From: an uncultured Blautia sp.
GTDB lineage: Bacteria > Bacillota > Clostridia > Lachnospirales > Lachnospiraceae
NCBI RefSeq assembly: GCF_937880195.1
Contig: NZ_CALFLA010000061.1
Span: 1-29,285, forward strand
Length of the DNA: 29,285 nucleotides
Reading direction: 5' to 3'
This document shows positions 16,747-24,450 of this stretch, piece by piece. The position numbers and the translations under genes are program-made. Below the pieces are notes generated by a model. It saw only the letters and a list, made by a program, of their open reading frames with translations, had not been told where the DNA came from and made no database searches. Numbering within the stretch: position 1 is the first letter of the stretch; each line of letters opens with the position of its first letter.

Positions 16747-16845
16747 TTGTCGTATACCAAAGTGTAAAGGTATAGATTAAGCCAGGACCACAGGCCCACG
16801 GTGTTGACTTAATCGCACCGGATGATGCTGACTACTCCCCTATAT
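16738..16845 (-). promoter_or_regulatory. yybP-ykoY (Mn2+-sensing) riboswitch aptamer upstream of oadB
   Basis: Read on the minus strand, the leader contains the family hallmarks GGGGAGUAG at its 5' end and ACAAGACC at its 3' end. P1 pairs AUAUAGG (16839-16845) with CCUGUGU (16738-16744). A small hairpin (GCAUC/GGUGC) follows the first hallmark. The second long helix opens with GAUUAAG and closes with CUUAAUC, with GUC just inside. A last helix (UAUACC/GGUAUA) precedes the second hallmark. Order and internal loops match the L. lactis yybP-ykoY aptamer as I recall it. Known members sense Mn2+ and mostly control metal exporters. Here the only gene directly downstream is an OadB-type pump subunit. 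Confirmation would need a covariance-model match to RF00080. Confidence 0.87.
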
Positions 16846-16852
16846 CAAGTGT

Positions 16853-16881
16853 ATTGTACCGTATGGGAAGTTTCTTTTCAA
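16853..16881 (-). promoter_or_regulatory. Sigma-A promoter of the riboswitch-oadB operon
   Basis: On the minus strand: -35 TTGAAA (16876-16881), 17-base spacer, -10 TACAAT (16853-16858). The predicted start near 16846 coincides with the first base of riboswitch helix P1. The 300-base stretch 16652-16951 is thus filled by leader, riboswitch, terminator and promoter. Its remaining part, 16882-16951, holds only a weak five-pair hairpin (about 16908-16921) that could poorly terminate the next gene upstream. Confidence 0.87.
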
Positions 16882-16951
16882 GATAATTTTATAAAAAATT
16901 AATATTAGGATAAAAATCCTTACTGTAAAGGGAGTGAACAGCCACTGAAGA

Positions 16952-18187
16952 TCAGGAGCGGGCAATCTTAATGATCATGAACAGAAGGAACAAAAGGACA
17001 AGAGCGCCTCCTCCTGCGATCAGATAATAAGGAAGGTTTGTGTGGGACTGGGAAAAGTCCTGGGCAGCCTTTATATTCTGCTGGCTCTGATCCAGAAGAG
17101 CAGTGTCCTGTTCAAGTTCCGCGGCCATAACAGAAGTGCCTACCTGGGCGCCGCCAAAGAAATAGGTTCTTGTATACTGGCTGTTTTCTACAGTTCCGTC
17201 CTGTGTGGTAAGACTTTCCGCTGCGGCTGAGGCTGGAATATAAACATTTCCGCCGGAAATCATATTAAAATCCGTATCTCCAAGAGAAAGCATCTGAAAA
17301 TTGTCAAATCCGTAATTGAGAAGAGCGCCGGCTTCTGTTCCTGTGGTTCCTGAGGCGCCCTGAAGAACCACTGCGATCAGGGTGACTCCGTTTTTTTCTG
17401 CTCCGCAGACAAGGGTGCTTCCTGAAGCTTCTGTAAATCCTTCACGGCCTCCGAGACAGTTCTGGTAATAGGCTGCGTTAGCGGCGTTCATCATGGAAAA
17501 GTTATTTGTAAGAACTCTTTCGCCTCCAGAAACATTCGTAGCGGAAATGGTATAAGAAGGAGCGCCTGCAATGGTGCGGAAACTTTCGTTTTCAAGAGCT
17601 GCCTTCATGATCAGGGCCATGTCGTGGGCAGTGGTATGCTGGTTTTCGTCAGGAAGACCTGTAGGATTGGTAAATACCGTATTAGTACAGCCAAGTTCAG
17701 CGGCTCTGGCGTTCATCATCTGAACAAAGCCCTCTACAGAACCTCCCAGATGTTCCGCAACCTGTAAGGCAATGTCATTGGCAGATACCATCATAATGGC
17801 ATAGAGGCACTGCTCCATGGTAAATACCTCGTCAAGCTGGGCGGAGATGTTGGCTCCTCCGTCTGTAACGCCGGAAACTCCAGTGGAAGTCATAGTCACT
17901 GAGTCTGTAAGCTGGCTGTTTTCCAGAGCCAGAAGAGTGGTCATAACTTTGACGGTTCCTCCTGGAAAAAGGGGCTGGTCCATATTTTTGGCATAAACTA
18001 CTGTGTTGGTAGATTCCTCCATAACCACGGCGGCAGTGGAGGTGATATCGCTTCCCTGGGGCCAACCGGAAATAGCGTTGGTAGTGATTCCCACAGAGGC
18101 TTCCGCCGCCAGGACCGGAGTCTGGAGAATAAGGGAAAGGGTCATTCCCAGGGCGAAAAATCCTGTGATCAGTTTTTTTATTTTCAT
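16952..18187 (-). CDS. S11 carboxypeptidase paralogue lacking catalytic motifs (pseudoenzyme)
   Basis: A 411-aa exported, membrane-anchored protein with the S11 D,D-carboxypeptidase fold and the same layout as the protein at 1087: signal peptide (1-28, ending VLAAEA), S11 domain, and a C-terminal membrane helix (about 386-407). The SxxK box is replaced: PASTTK in the intact paralogue is here PGGTVK, so the nucleophile position is G77 (codon at 17957-17959). The KTG box is R248-E-G250 in GGREGFTEASG. The SxN motif survives as S135-A-N137. The frame is open, with AGGAG eight bases before the ATG and its own promoter, so it is a maintained gene and not a decaying one. Carboxypeptidase activity by the usual mechanism should be absent. 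A role in binding peptidoglycan or regulating a partner is possible (inference). Confidence 0.88.
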   Translation of the reverse strand: MKIKKLITGFFALGMTLSLILQTPVLAAEASVGITTNAISGWPQGSDITSTAAVVMEESTNTVVYAKNMDQPLFPGGTVKVMTTLLALENSQLTDSVTMTSTGVSGVTDGGANISAQLDEVFTMEQCLYAIMMVSANDIALQVAEHLGGSVEGFVQMMNARAAELGCTNTVFTNPTGLPDENQHTTAHDMALIMKAALENESFRTIAGAPSYTISATNVSGGERVLTNNFSMMNAANAAYYQNCLGGREGFTEASGSTLVCGAEKNGVTLIAVVLQGASGTTGTEAGALLNYGFDNFQMLSLGDTDFNMISGGNVYIPASAAAESLTTQDGTVENSQYTRTYFFGGAQVGTSVMAAELEQDTALLDQSQQNIKAAQDFSQSHTNLPYYLIAGGGALVLLFLLFMIIKIARS

Positions 18188-18234
18188 ATGTCTGTCTCCT
18201 GTGATTCGATTACAAATCTGCTGCTACAAAATCT

Positions 18235-18263
18235 ATCATATCCCATTTTAGGCGGTAATTCAA
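18235..18263 (-). promoter_or_regulatory. Sigma-A promoter of the S11 pseudoenzyme gene
   Basis: On the minus strand: -35 TTGAAT (18258-18263), 17-base spacer, -10 TATGAT (18235-18240). It gives a leader of about 40 bases before the ATG at 18187. Its -35 lies only nine bases from the -35 of the divergent plus-strand promoter, so the two share one short control region. Confidence 0.8.
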
Positions 18264-18271
18264 TATCTGCC

Positions 18272-18300
18272 TTGCAAAAACGAAGTCAGAATGATAAAAT
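18272..18300 (+). promoter_or_regulatory. Sigma-A promoter of the second glycan block
   Basis: TTGCAA (18272-18277), 17-base spacer, TAAAAT (18295-18300), giving a start near 18307 and a short leader to the ATG at 18345. It drives the third tandem-GT2 gene and the next GT2 gene. Confidence 0.8.
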
Positions 18301-18344
18301 AGAGCCGGATTCTATGTAAAAAATAAGAAAAACTGAGGTTTATT

Positions 18345-20201
18345 ATGGATAAAAAAAACAGTTCAGCAGGCAGGATCCAGTGGGGGAAAATGTTCAAAAA
18401 ACTGAATCCCTATACAATCCAAAAGGGATTCCGCTACCTGAAGCATTATGGGCCAAAGGAGTTCTGGATCCGCCTTCATGAGCGATTTGAGCCGGAAGAG
18501 GTTCCTTACGGTCCTTGGTATGAGGCATACATTCCAACAGAGGCAGAGCTGGAAAAGCAGAGAAAGCGCCGCTTTGCATATGAGCCGCTGATCAGCGTGG
18601 CTGTTCCTGCGTATTGTACGCCGGAGAAATTTCTGGTTCAGATGATCGATTCGCTGAAGGCGCAGACTTACGGAAACTGGGAGCTTTGTATTGCCAATGG
18701 AAGTCCGAAGGACGAAGCCATGAAGCGCGTTCTGGATTCTTATGCAGGAGATGCCCGCATTCGTGTCAGCATTCTTACAGAAAATAAAGGGATCGCAGGC
18801 AATACAAACGCGGCGCTTGATATGGCAAAGGGGGAGTTTGTAGGGCTTTTGGATCATGATGATCTTCTTGCGCCAAACGCCCTTTACGAAGTCGTAAAGG
18901 CTTTTAATGAAGATCAGGAGCTGGATGCTGTTTACACAGACGAAGATAAGGTTACTACGGAGCTGGACGAGCATTTCCAGCCCCATCTGAAACCGGATTT
19001 TAACCTGGATCTTCTGCGTTCTAACAATTATATCTGTCATTTTTTTGTGGCGCGTCGAAGCGTAGTGAAAAAGGCAGGAGGCTTCCGACAGGAATTTGAC
19101 GGAGCCCAGGATCATGATTTTATTTTCCGCTGTGTGGAAAATTCCAGAAAAGTAGGTCATATTCCAGAGATTTTGTATCACTGGAGAACTCATAAGGCAT
19201 CTACGGCAGACAATCCCGCCAGCAAGATGTATGCCTTTGACGCAGGAAAGAGAGCCATCGAGGCTCATCTTAAGAGAACCGGCTCTGAGGGAACTGTAAG
19301 TCATACGCCGGATCTTGGCTTTTTCCGGGTAAAATATCCGGTACAGGGAGAACCTCTTGTTTCCATAATCATACCCAATAAGGATGAAAAAGAAACTCTT
19401 AAGGCATGTATCCAGTCCATTCGGGAAAAAACAGAGTATTCCAATTATGAGATCATCATTGTAGAAAACAATAGTACCACAGAGGAGATTTTTCAATATT
19501 ATAAGGAACTGTCCAAAGATCCGAAGATCCGTTTGATCCGCTGGAAAAAAGAATTTAATTATTCTGCCATTAACAATTACGGCGTTCGTCATGCTAAGGG
19601 AGACTATCTTCTGTTCCTGAATAATGACGTTACAGTGATCACACCTGGCTGGATCAAGGAAATGCTGGGGGTCTGCCAGCGGCCTGAGGTAGGGGCTGTG
19701 GGCGTGAAACTAATCTATCCTGACAATACCATTCAGCATGCAGGCTGCGTGATCGGAATTGGAGGAATTGCAGGCCATATGTTTGTAGACATGCCTGCAA
19801 ACCGCACCGGATATCTCCATAAGGCGTCGATCCTTCAGGATATGAGCGCAGTTACAGCCGCTTGTATGATGATGAAGAAATCCGTATTTGATGAGGCAGG
19901 AGGTTTTACAGAAAAATTAAGCGTTGCCTTTAATGATGTGGATCTCTGCCTGAAAGTGCGTAAAAATCATAATCTGATCGTTTATGATCCCTATGTGCAG
20001 CTTTATCATATGGAATCAAAGACAAGAGGCGCAGAGGACAGCACAGAAAAAGTACGCAGGTTCCAGGAAGAAATCGAGTATATGCGTTGTCAGTGGATCG
20101 ATATTCTGAAAAAAGGAGATCCCTATTATAATAAGAATCTTTCTCTGACAAAATGGAATTATTCCCTCCGTCCTCTTCCGGGGATGGGGAAGAAGCAGTA
20201 A
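18345..20201 (+). CDS. Tandem GT2 glycosyltransferase, shorter third paralogue
   Basis: A 618-aa paralogue of the enzymes at 8109 and 10542. It lacks their roughly 200-residue N-terminal beta-sandwich region and instead starts with about 60 residues that are basic and aromatic (KGFRYLKHYGPKEFWIRL). The first GT-A domain starts at P81 (PLISVAVPAY) with NGSPKDE and D170-H-D-D173, then FDGAQDHDFIFRC. The second starts at P337 (PLVSIIIPNKD) with VENNS and N426-N-D-V, then IQHAGCVIG and FNDVDLC. The C-terminal block YHMESKTRGAEDSTEK aligns with the others. GAGG lies six bases before the ATG. It probably builds the same glycan from its own promoter. Donor and linkage are unknown. A rhamnosyltransferase role would fit the rml genes. 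Confidence 0.88.
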   Translation: MDKKNSSAGRIQWGKMFKKLNPYTIQKGFRYLKHYGPKEFWIRLHERFEPEEVPYGPWYEAYIPTEAELEKQRKRRFAYEPLISVAVPAYCTPEKFLVQMIDSLKAQTYGNWELCIANGSPKDEAMKRVLDSYAGDARIRVSILTENKGIAGNTNAALDMAKGEFVGLLDHDDLLAPNALYEVVKAFNEDQELDAVYTDEDKVTTELDEHFQPHLKPDFNLDLLRSNNYICHFFVARRSVVKKAGGFRQEFDGAQDHDFIFRCVENSRKVGHIPEILYHWRTHKASTADNPASKMYAFDAGKRAIEAHLKRTGSEGTVSHTPDLGFFRVKYPVQGEPLVSIIIPNKDEKETLKACIQSIREKTEYSNYEIIIVENNSTTEEIFQYYKELSKDPKIRLIRWKKEFNYSAINNYGVRHAKGDYLLFLNNDVTVITPGWIKEMLGVCQRPEVGAVGVKLIYPDNTIQHAGCVIGIGGIAGHMFVDMPANRTGYLHKASILQDMSAVTAACMMMKKSVFDEAGGFTEKLSVAFNDVDLCLKVRKNHNLIVYDPYVQLYHMESKTRGAEDSTEKVRRFQEEIEYMRCQWIDILKKGDPYYNKNLSLTKWNYSLRPLPGMGKKQ

Positions 20202-20210
20202 GGAGGACCT

Positions 20211-21164
20211 ATGGAAGCATCGGTTGTCATACCGAATTTTAACGGGATTGCTTTTCTGGACAGCGTTCTTGGAAGTCTGGAAGGGCAGACAGAAAGAAAT
20301 TTTGAAGTGATTTTTGTTGATAACGGTTCTACAGACGGAAGCTGCTCTTTTGTGGCGGCAAATTATCCCTGGGTCCATCTGATTGAGCTTTCGGAAAATT
20401 TTGGATTCTGCAGAGCTGTCAATGAGGGAATCCGCGCTGCAAAGGCTCCTTATGTGCTTCTTCTGAACAACGATACAGAAGTGGCGGAGAATTTTGTAGA
20501 GGAAATGCTTGCGGCCATAAAACGTCATGAGAACGCTTTTTCCTGCGCTGCCCGTATGGTGCAGTATCACGACAGAGACCGCATAGATGATGCAGGCAAT
20601 TATTACTGCGCTCTGGGCTGGTCCTTTGCAAGAGGTAAGGGAAAGGACGTCCACAGATACGAAAAAGAAGAAAAAATCTTTGCTGCCTGTGGAGGCGCGG
20701 CAATTTACAGAAAGAAGATCCTGGATAAGATCGGGTTGTTTGACGAAGAGCATTTTGCTTATCTGGAAGACACAGATATTGGATATAGGGCAAGAATCCA
20801 GGGCTATGAAAACTGGTATGCGCCCAGAGCAATAGTCTATCATGTGGGAAGCGGTACAAGCGGTTCCAGATATAATCAGTTTAAAACCAGATATTCTTCC
20901 AGAAACAACGTTTATCTGATCTACAAGAACATGCCCCTTCTTCAGATTCTTCTGAATCTTCCTTTTCTTATTGCGGGATTTGGGATCAAACTTCTGTTTT
21001 TTGCAGTAAAGGGCATGGGAAGAGAATATATCGCAGGGATCAAAAATGGATTTACCATCAGCCATAAAGGAAAAAAGGTTCCGTTTGAGCTGAAGAATCT
21101 TCCAAATTATCTGAAGATCCAGGTGGAACTTTGGGTGAATATGTTCCGCCGACTTATGGCGTAA
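20211..21164 (+). CDS. GT2 glycosyltransferase, WbbL-like (probable rhamnosyltransferase)
   Basis: A 317-aa single-domain GT2 enzyme. The N-terminal nucleotide-binding strand is SVVIPNFNG, followed by VDNGSTDGS and the metal-binding LLNNDTEV. The acceptor half has YLEDTDIGYRARIQGY followed by APRAIVYHVGSGTSG, a pattern typical of WbbL rhamnosyltransferases. The C-terminal part is hydrophobic (about 237-265, LLQILLNLPFLIAGFGIKLLFF) and likely sits at the membrane. An AAGGAGG site lies seven bases before the ATG, and it is nine bases after the previous gene, so they form one transcript. WbbL-type enzymes often add an early rhamnose to the lipid-linked primer, which fits its place just upstream of the initiating sugar transferase. 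The assigned sugar is an inference. Confidence 0.87.
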   Translation: MEASVVIPNFNGIAFLDSVLGSLEGQTERNFEVIFVDNGSTDGSCSFVAANYPWVHLIELSENFGFCRAVNEGIRAAKAPYVLLLNNDTEVAENFVEEMLAAIKRHENAFSCAARMVQYHDRDRIDDAGNYYCALGWSFARGKGKDVHRYEKEEKIFAACGGAAIYRKKILDKIGLFDEEHFAYLEDTDIGYRARIQGYENWYAPRAIVYHVGSGTSGSRYNQFKTRYSSRNNVYLIYKNMPLLQILLNLPFLIAGFGIKLLFFAVKGMGREYIAGIKNGFTISHKGKKVPFELKNLPNYLKIQVELWVNMFRRLMA

Positions 21165-21218
21165 AGTGTATTTTACAGGGATTTATGAGAATTTTATAAA
21201 ATAAACCGTAAGAAAACA

Positions 21219-21247
21219 TTGATTTTAAAAAGCAACTATTATAAGAT
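21219..21247 (+). promoter_or_regulatory. Sigma-A promoter of the sugar transferase-LCP unit
   Basis: TTGATT (21219-21224), 17-base spacer, TAAGAT (21242-21247), with start near 21254 and a leader of about 30 bases. A perfect 12-base AT-rich palindrome (ATTTTATAAAAT) lies just upstream at about 21190-21201 and could be chance. It suggests the initiating transferase is transcribed separately from the preceding GT genes. Confidence 0.72.
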
Positions 21248-21282
21248 AGGCACAATGAAATAAATCGAGGTGTCAGAAATTC

Positions 21283-22683
21283 ATGCAGGATAATCAAAAG
21301 ACTTTTGCACAGCGCATGATGTTGCTGGATATCTTTGTCCTTGTTGTTTCCTACATTATCGCGTGGTATCTGCGATTTATGGGACCTTTTGCCTATTCGG
21401 CAGAAAAAGGACTTAGTTTTTCTCAGTATATGCTTGCGCTGGTGTTTATCGTGCCGGGATATATGCTGCTTTATCAGGCTTTTACCCTTTATGAGCCTCT
21501 GCATATGCAGGGACGCAGGCTTATGCTTGCCAATATCATAAAGGCCAATGTTCTGGGAATGCTGGCTTTTGTATTCCTTTTGTACATGCTGAAAGAAGAG
21601 CATTATTCCCGACTGACCGTATATATTTTCTGCGCAGTAAACATTCTTTTGGAATGGGGCGCAAGAATGGCGGTTTTCCTTTTTCTTCAGAATATGCGGA
21701 AAAAGGGTCTGAACCAGAAGCAGATGATACTGGTAGGGTACAGCAGGGCTGCGGAGGAGTATATTGACAGGATCGAGGCCAATCCCCAGTGGGGTTACGT
21801 GGTCAGAGGCATCTTGGATGACAATGTCCCTGCAGGCACAGTATATAAAGGAATTAAGGTGATCGGCAGAATTGCCAATCTGACAGTGATCCTTCCGGCA
21901 AACAGGCTGGATGAGATCGCCATTACCCTGGGGCTCAGCGAATACTACCGTCTGGAAGAAATTGTGGCCATGTGCGAAAAATCAGGCGTGCATACAAAAT
22001 TTATTCCTGATTATAATAAGATCATACCTACAAAACCATACACAGAGGATATCCTGGGACTTCCGGTGATCAACATCCGATACGTGCCTTTAAATAATAC
22101 CTTTAACGCCATGGTGAAGCGAGTGATGGACATTTTGGGCTCCATTGCCGCCATTATCGTGTCTTCTCCGGTGATGCTCCTTATGTGCATCCTGATCAAG
22201 GCTACCTCTCCGGGGCCGCTGATCTATAAGCAGGAGAGGGTAGGACTTCACAACAAAACCTTCTGGATGTACAAGTTCCGCTCCATGGAGCTGCAGCCGG
22301 AAGCTGAGGAAAAAAAGGCGTGGACAGTGAAGAACGATCCCAGAGTAACAGGGATCGGCAAATTTATGCGAAGGACAAGTATTGATGAGCTTCCGCAGCT
22401 TTTTAACATTTTAAGAGGAGACATGAGCCTTGTGGGGCCAAGACCGGAGCGTCCTTTCTTTGTGGAAAAGTTCCGGGAGGAGATTCCCAGATATATGGTA
22501 AAACACCAGGTTCGTCCGGGACTGACCGGATGGGCCCAGGTCAATGGATATCGTGGAGATACCTCCATCAGGAAACGTATTGACTGTGACCTTTATTACA
22601 TTGAAAACTGGAGCATTGGATTTGATATCAAGATTCTGTTCCTGACAATTTTTAAAGGTTTCATAAATAAAAACGCATATTAA
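21283..22683 (+). CDS. Polyprenyl-phosphate sugar-1-phosphate transferase (WcaJ/WbaP-type initiator)
   Basis: A 466-aa membrane enzyme that starts glycan synthesis by moving a sugar-1-phosphate from a nucleotide sugar to undecaprenyl phosphate. Four N-terminal membrane helices (about 12-120) are followed by a Rossmann-like middle domain (about 145-250, QMILVGYSRAAEEYIDRI). A fifth hydrophobic segment at about 280-305 precedes the catalytic domain. That domain has KQERVGLHNKTFWMYKFRSM (YKFRSM from Y330), the D368-E-L-P box in RTSIDELPQLFNILRGDMS, V384-G-P-R-P388, and VRPGLTGWAQVNGYRGDTS. It ends in the usual FDIKILFLTIFKGF. The first sugar (glucose, galactose or an N-acetylated sugar) is not clear from sequence. 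A GAGGTG site precedes the ATG. The LCP gene follows after 16 bases, pairing chain initiation with chain attachment. Confidence 0.93.
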   Translation: MQDNQKTFAQRMMLLDIFVLVVSYIIAWYLRFMGPFAYSAEKGLSFSQYMLALVFIVPGYMLLYQAFTLYEPLHMQGRRLMLANIIKANVLGMLAFVFLLYMLKEEHYSRLTVYIFCAVNILLEWGARMAVFLFLQNMRKKGLNQKQMILVGYSRAAEEYIDRIEANPQWGYVVRGILDDNVPAGTVYKGIKVIGRIANLTVILPANRLDEIAITLGLSEYYRLEEIVAMCEKSGVHTKFIPDYNKIIPTKPYTEDILGLPVINIRYVPLNNTFNAMVKRVMDILGSIAAIIVSSPVMLLMCILIKATSPGPLIYKQERVGLHNKTFWMYKFRSMELQPEAEEKKAWTVKNDPRVTGIGKFMRRTSIDELPQLFNILRGDMSLVGPRPERPFFVEKFREEIPRYMVKHQVRPGLTGWAQVNGYRGDTSIRKRIDCDLYYIENWSIGFDIKILFLTIFKGFINKNAY

Positions 22684-22699
22684 GATAAGGGGAAAGAAA

Positions 22700-24376
22700 A
22701 TGGCAAAACCAAGATCAAAAACCAAGAAGATTCTGTTTGCAGTGGAAATCCTGGTGCTTCTTCTGTTTATCGGCGGACTGTATGTCTATGGACAGTTTAG
22801 TTCCAAGATGGACAAGATCCAGCAGCCGGCGGCAGATACCAGCCAGATTGAAGTCAATCAGGAAGTGCAGGATTCTATTGATTCCGAGACGTCCAAACTC
22901 ACCGGATATACAACCTATGCTCTTTTCGGCATTGACCATAGAGATAAGAGCTCTGCAGGCGGTATGAACAGCGATACGATGATCATTGCCTGTGTCAACA
23001 ACGACACAAAGGACGTGCGGCTTGCTTCTGTATACAGAGATACGCTTCTGAACGTATATGGAGACACCTACTCCAAGGCTAACGCAGCCTATGCAAAAAG
23101 CCCTGCAGATGCAGTGAGTATGCTGAACAGAAACTTTGACCTGAATATCCAGCACTATGCAACTGTTAATTTTAATGCGCTGGCATCTATTGTAGACGCT
23201 CTTGGCGGTCTTGATATTGCCATGTCCTATGCGGAGATCGTACACATGAACAACTACTGTGTGGAGACTTCTGAGGATATCGGCAAGAGCTATACGCCTA
23301 TCGAGCTTCCAGAAAGACCGGAAGATATTGAAAAGATTGATTATACTTACCGTCTTAACGGCGTTCAGGCAACATCCTACTGCCGTATCCGTTATACTGC
23401 AAGTCTGGATATGGGACGTACAGAAAGACAGCGTAAGGTAATTCAGCTTATTGTACAGAAGGCGAAAAAGGCCGGACTGTCTACGATCTTTGATATTATG
23501 GATCAGGTATTCCCTATGGTGGAAACTTCTGTAAGCAAGACAGAGATCCTTCAGCTCCTTCCGGCAATGATCGGCTACAGCTTAAACGAGACTACAGGCT
23601 TCCCGTCATCCTTTAAGTTTGCAAGGGTAAATAAAGCCAGTATGATCGTTCCTACTGCAGCGGGAAGCTCTGATGTGGATCTTGTATCTAATGTTATTGA
23701 ACTTCACAAATTCCTTTACGGAGACGAGGCGTATACGCCTTCCAGTACGGTACAGGAAATCAGTGACAAGATCAAAGAGATCACCAGCGAGATGAGTCTT
23801 GAAGATACTCAGGTTGTAGATCCTGAGATTGAGAATACTCCGGCAGATAACATTATTTTTGAAAATGACGGAAACGGCTGGACAGATAATTCCGGCGGAG
23901 ATACCGGAAGCGAAGACGTTGGAAGCGGTGATGGATCCAGCGACGGAGAGTGGACAGATCCGGGAACAGGAGACGGAAGCGGATCCGGTGACGGAGAATG
24001 GACAGATCCGGGAACAGGAGACGGAAGCGGATCCGGCGACGGAGAATGGACAGATCCGGGAACAGGAGACGGAAGCGGATCCGGTGACGGAAGCACAGGC
24101 GGTGGAGATACCGGAAGCGGAGACGGAAGCACTGGCGGCGGAGACACATCCGGCGGTGATGGAAGCACTGGAGGCGGAGATACCTCAGGTGGGGATACTG
24201 GAGGCGGAGATGCGCCTGTAGATCCAGGAACCGGAGGCGGAGATACATCCGGCGGTGATACCTCAGGCGGCGATATGGGCGGCGACATGGGAGAGCTTGT
24301 GCCGGACGGCGGTAGTTCAGACGGCGGAGCTGTTTCAGAGGGAGAATCTGCTCCGGCAACAGAAGAAGCAGCCTGA
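22700..24376 (+). CDS. LCP family (LytR-CpsA-Psr) glycan-peptidoglycan ligase with repeat-rich tail
   Basis: A 558-aa membrane-anchored protein. LCP enzymes move undecaprenyl-linked polymers onto peptidoglycan outside the cell. A basic N-terminus and one membrane helix (about 10-31) lead to the LCP domain (about 68-290). It shows D92 in MNSDTMI, R113 in ASVYRDT, and D237-M-G-R240-T-E-R243-Q-R245, the conserved acidic and arginine residues that bind pyrophosphate and metal. The C-terminal 170 residues are Gly, Ser, Asp and Thr rich, with three exact-length 16-residue repeats ([16 protein letters not shown]) and then many GGDTSGGD and GSTGGGDT variants. Such a flexible acidic tail is unusual in length for this family and may extend through the wall. 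A terminator follows 22 bases after the stop. Confidence 0.92.
   Translation: MAKPRSKTKKILFAVEILVLLLFIGGLYVYGQFSSKMDKIQQPAADTSQIEVNQEVQDSIDSETSKLTGYTTYALFGIDHRDKSSAGGMNSDTMIIACVNNDTKDVRLASVYRDTLLNVYGDTYSKANAAYAKSPADAVSMLNRNFDLNIQHYATVNFNALASIVDALGGLDIAMSYAEIVHMNNYCVETSEDIGKSYTPIELPERPEDIEKIDYTYRLNGVQATSYCRIRYTASLDMGRTERQRKVIQLIVQKAKKAGLSTIFDIMDQVFPMVETSVSKTEILQLLPAMIGYSLNETTGFPSSFKFARVNKASMIVPTAAGSSDVDLVSNVIELHKFLYGDEAYTPSSTVQEISDKIKEITSEMSLEDTQVVDPEIENTPADNIIFENDGNGWTDNSGGDTGSEDVGSGDGSSDGEWTDPGTGDGSGSGDGEWTDPGTGDGSGSGDGEWTDPGTGDGSGSGDGSTGGGDTGSGDGSTGGGDTSGGDGSTGGGDTSGGDTGGGDAPVDPGTGGGDTSGGDTSGGDMGGDMGELVPDGGSSDGGAVSEGESAPATEEAA
23942..24085 (+). repeat. Three tandem 48-bp repeats in the LCP tail
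   Basis: Three contiguous 48-bp copies begin at 23942, 23990 and 24038 and differ at only a few third-codon positions. They keep the reading frame and encode 16 residues each. A degenerate Gly-Asp-Ser-Thr stretch (24086 to about 24300) follows with shorter units. Copy number could vary between strains by slippage without breaking the frame. Confidence 0.93.
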
Positions 24377-24398
24377 AAGACAATGTAAATAAGACAGA

Positions 24399-24434
24399 AG
24401 AGACTGTTGTAAAATGTGCAGCAGTCTCTTTTTT
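24399..24434 (+). terminator. Intrinsic terminator after the LCP gene
   Basis: An 11-bp stem (24399-24409 with 24419-24429, one G-U pair) with a nine-base loop is followed by a run of T to 24434. It ends four bases before the ribosome site of the next gene, so that gene depends on read-through, on relief of termination, or on a promoter inside the LCP tail. Confidence 0.82.
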
Positions 24435-24450
24435 GCAGAAAGGATCGTGT

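Noticed and set aside
16738..16845. Na+ or Li+ riboswitch as an alternative for the oadB leader
   Set aside because: It would suit a sodium pump, but the GGGGAGUAG and ACAAGACC elements with the P1 and helix order fit yybP-ykoY. A covariance search should still decide.
16952..18187. Calling the S11 paralogue a pseudogene
   Set aside because: The frame is full length with signal peptide, anchor, ribosome site and promoter. Only catalytic residues are changed, so pseudoenzyme is the better description.
18363..19592. Minus-strand open frame of 409 codons opposite the third tandem-GT2 gene
   Set aside because: The plus strand has two complete GT-A domains here with conserved motifs. The antisense product is low-complexity and matches no known fold.
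20016..21065. Minus-strand open frame of 349 codons across the junction of two GT genes
   Set aside because: It spans two well-supported plus-strand genes and the intergenic ribosome site, and shows no protein-like motif.
23942..24300. Possible CRISPR or non-coding repeat array
   Set aside because: The repeats are contiguous without spacers, keep the reading frame and encode a Gly/Asp-rich tail of the LCP protein.
24433..24450. TTG at 24433 as start of the GT2 gene
   Set aside because: It lies in the terminator U-tract, and AAAGGA fits the ATG at 24451.
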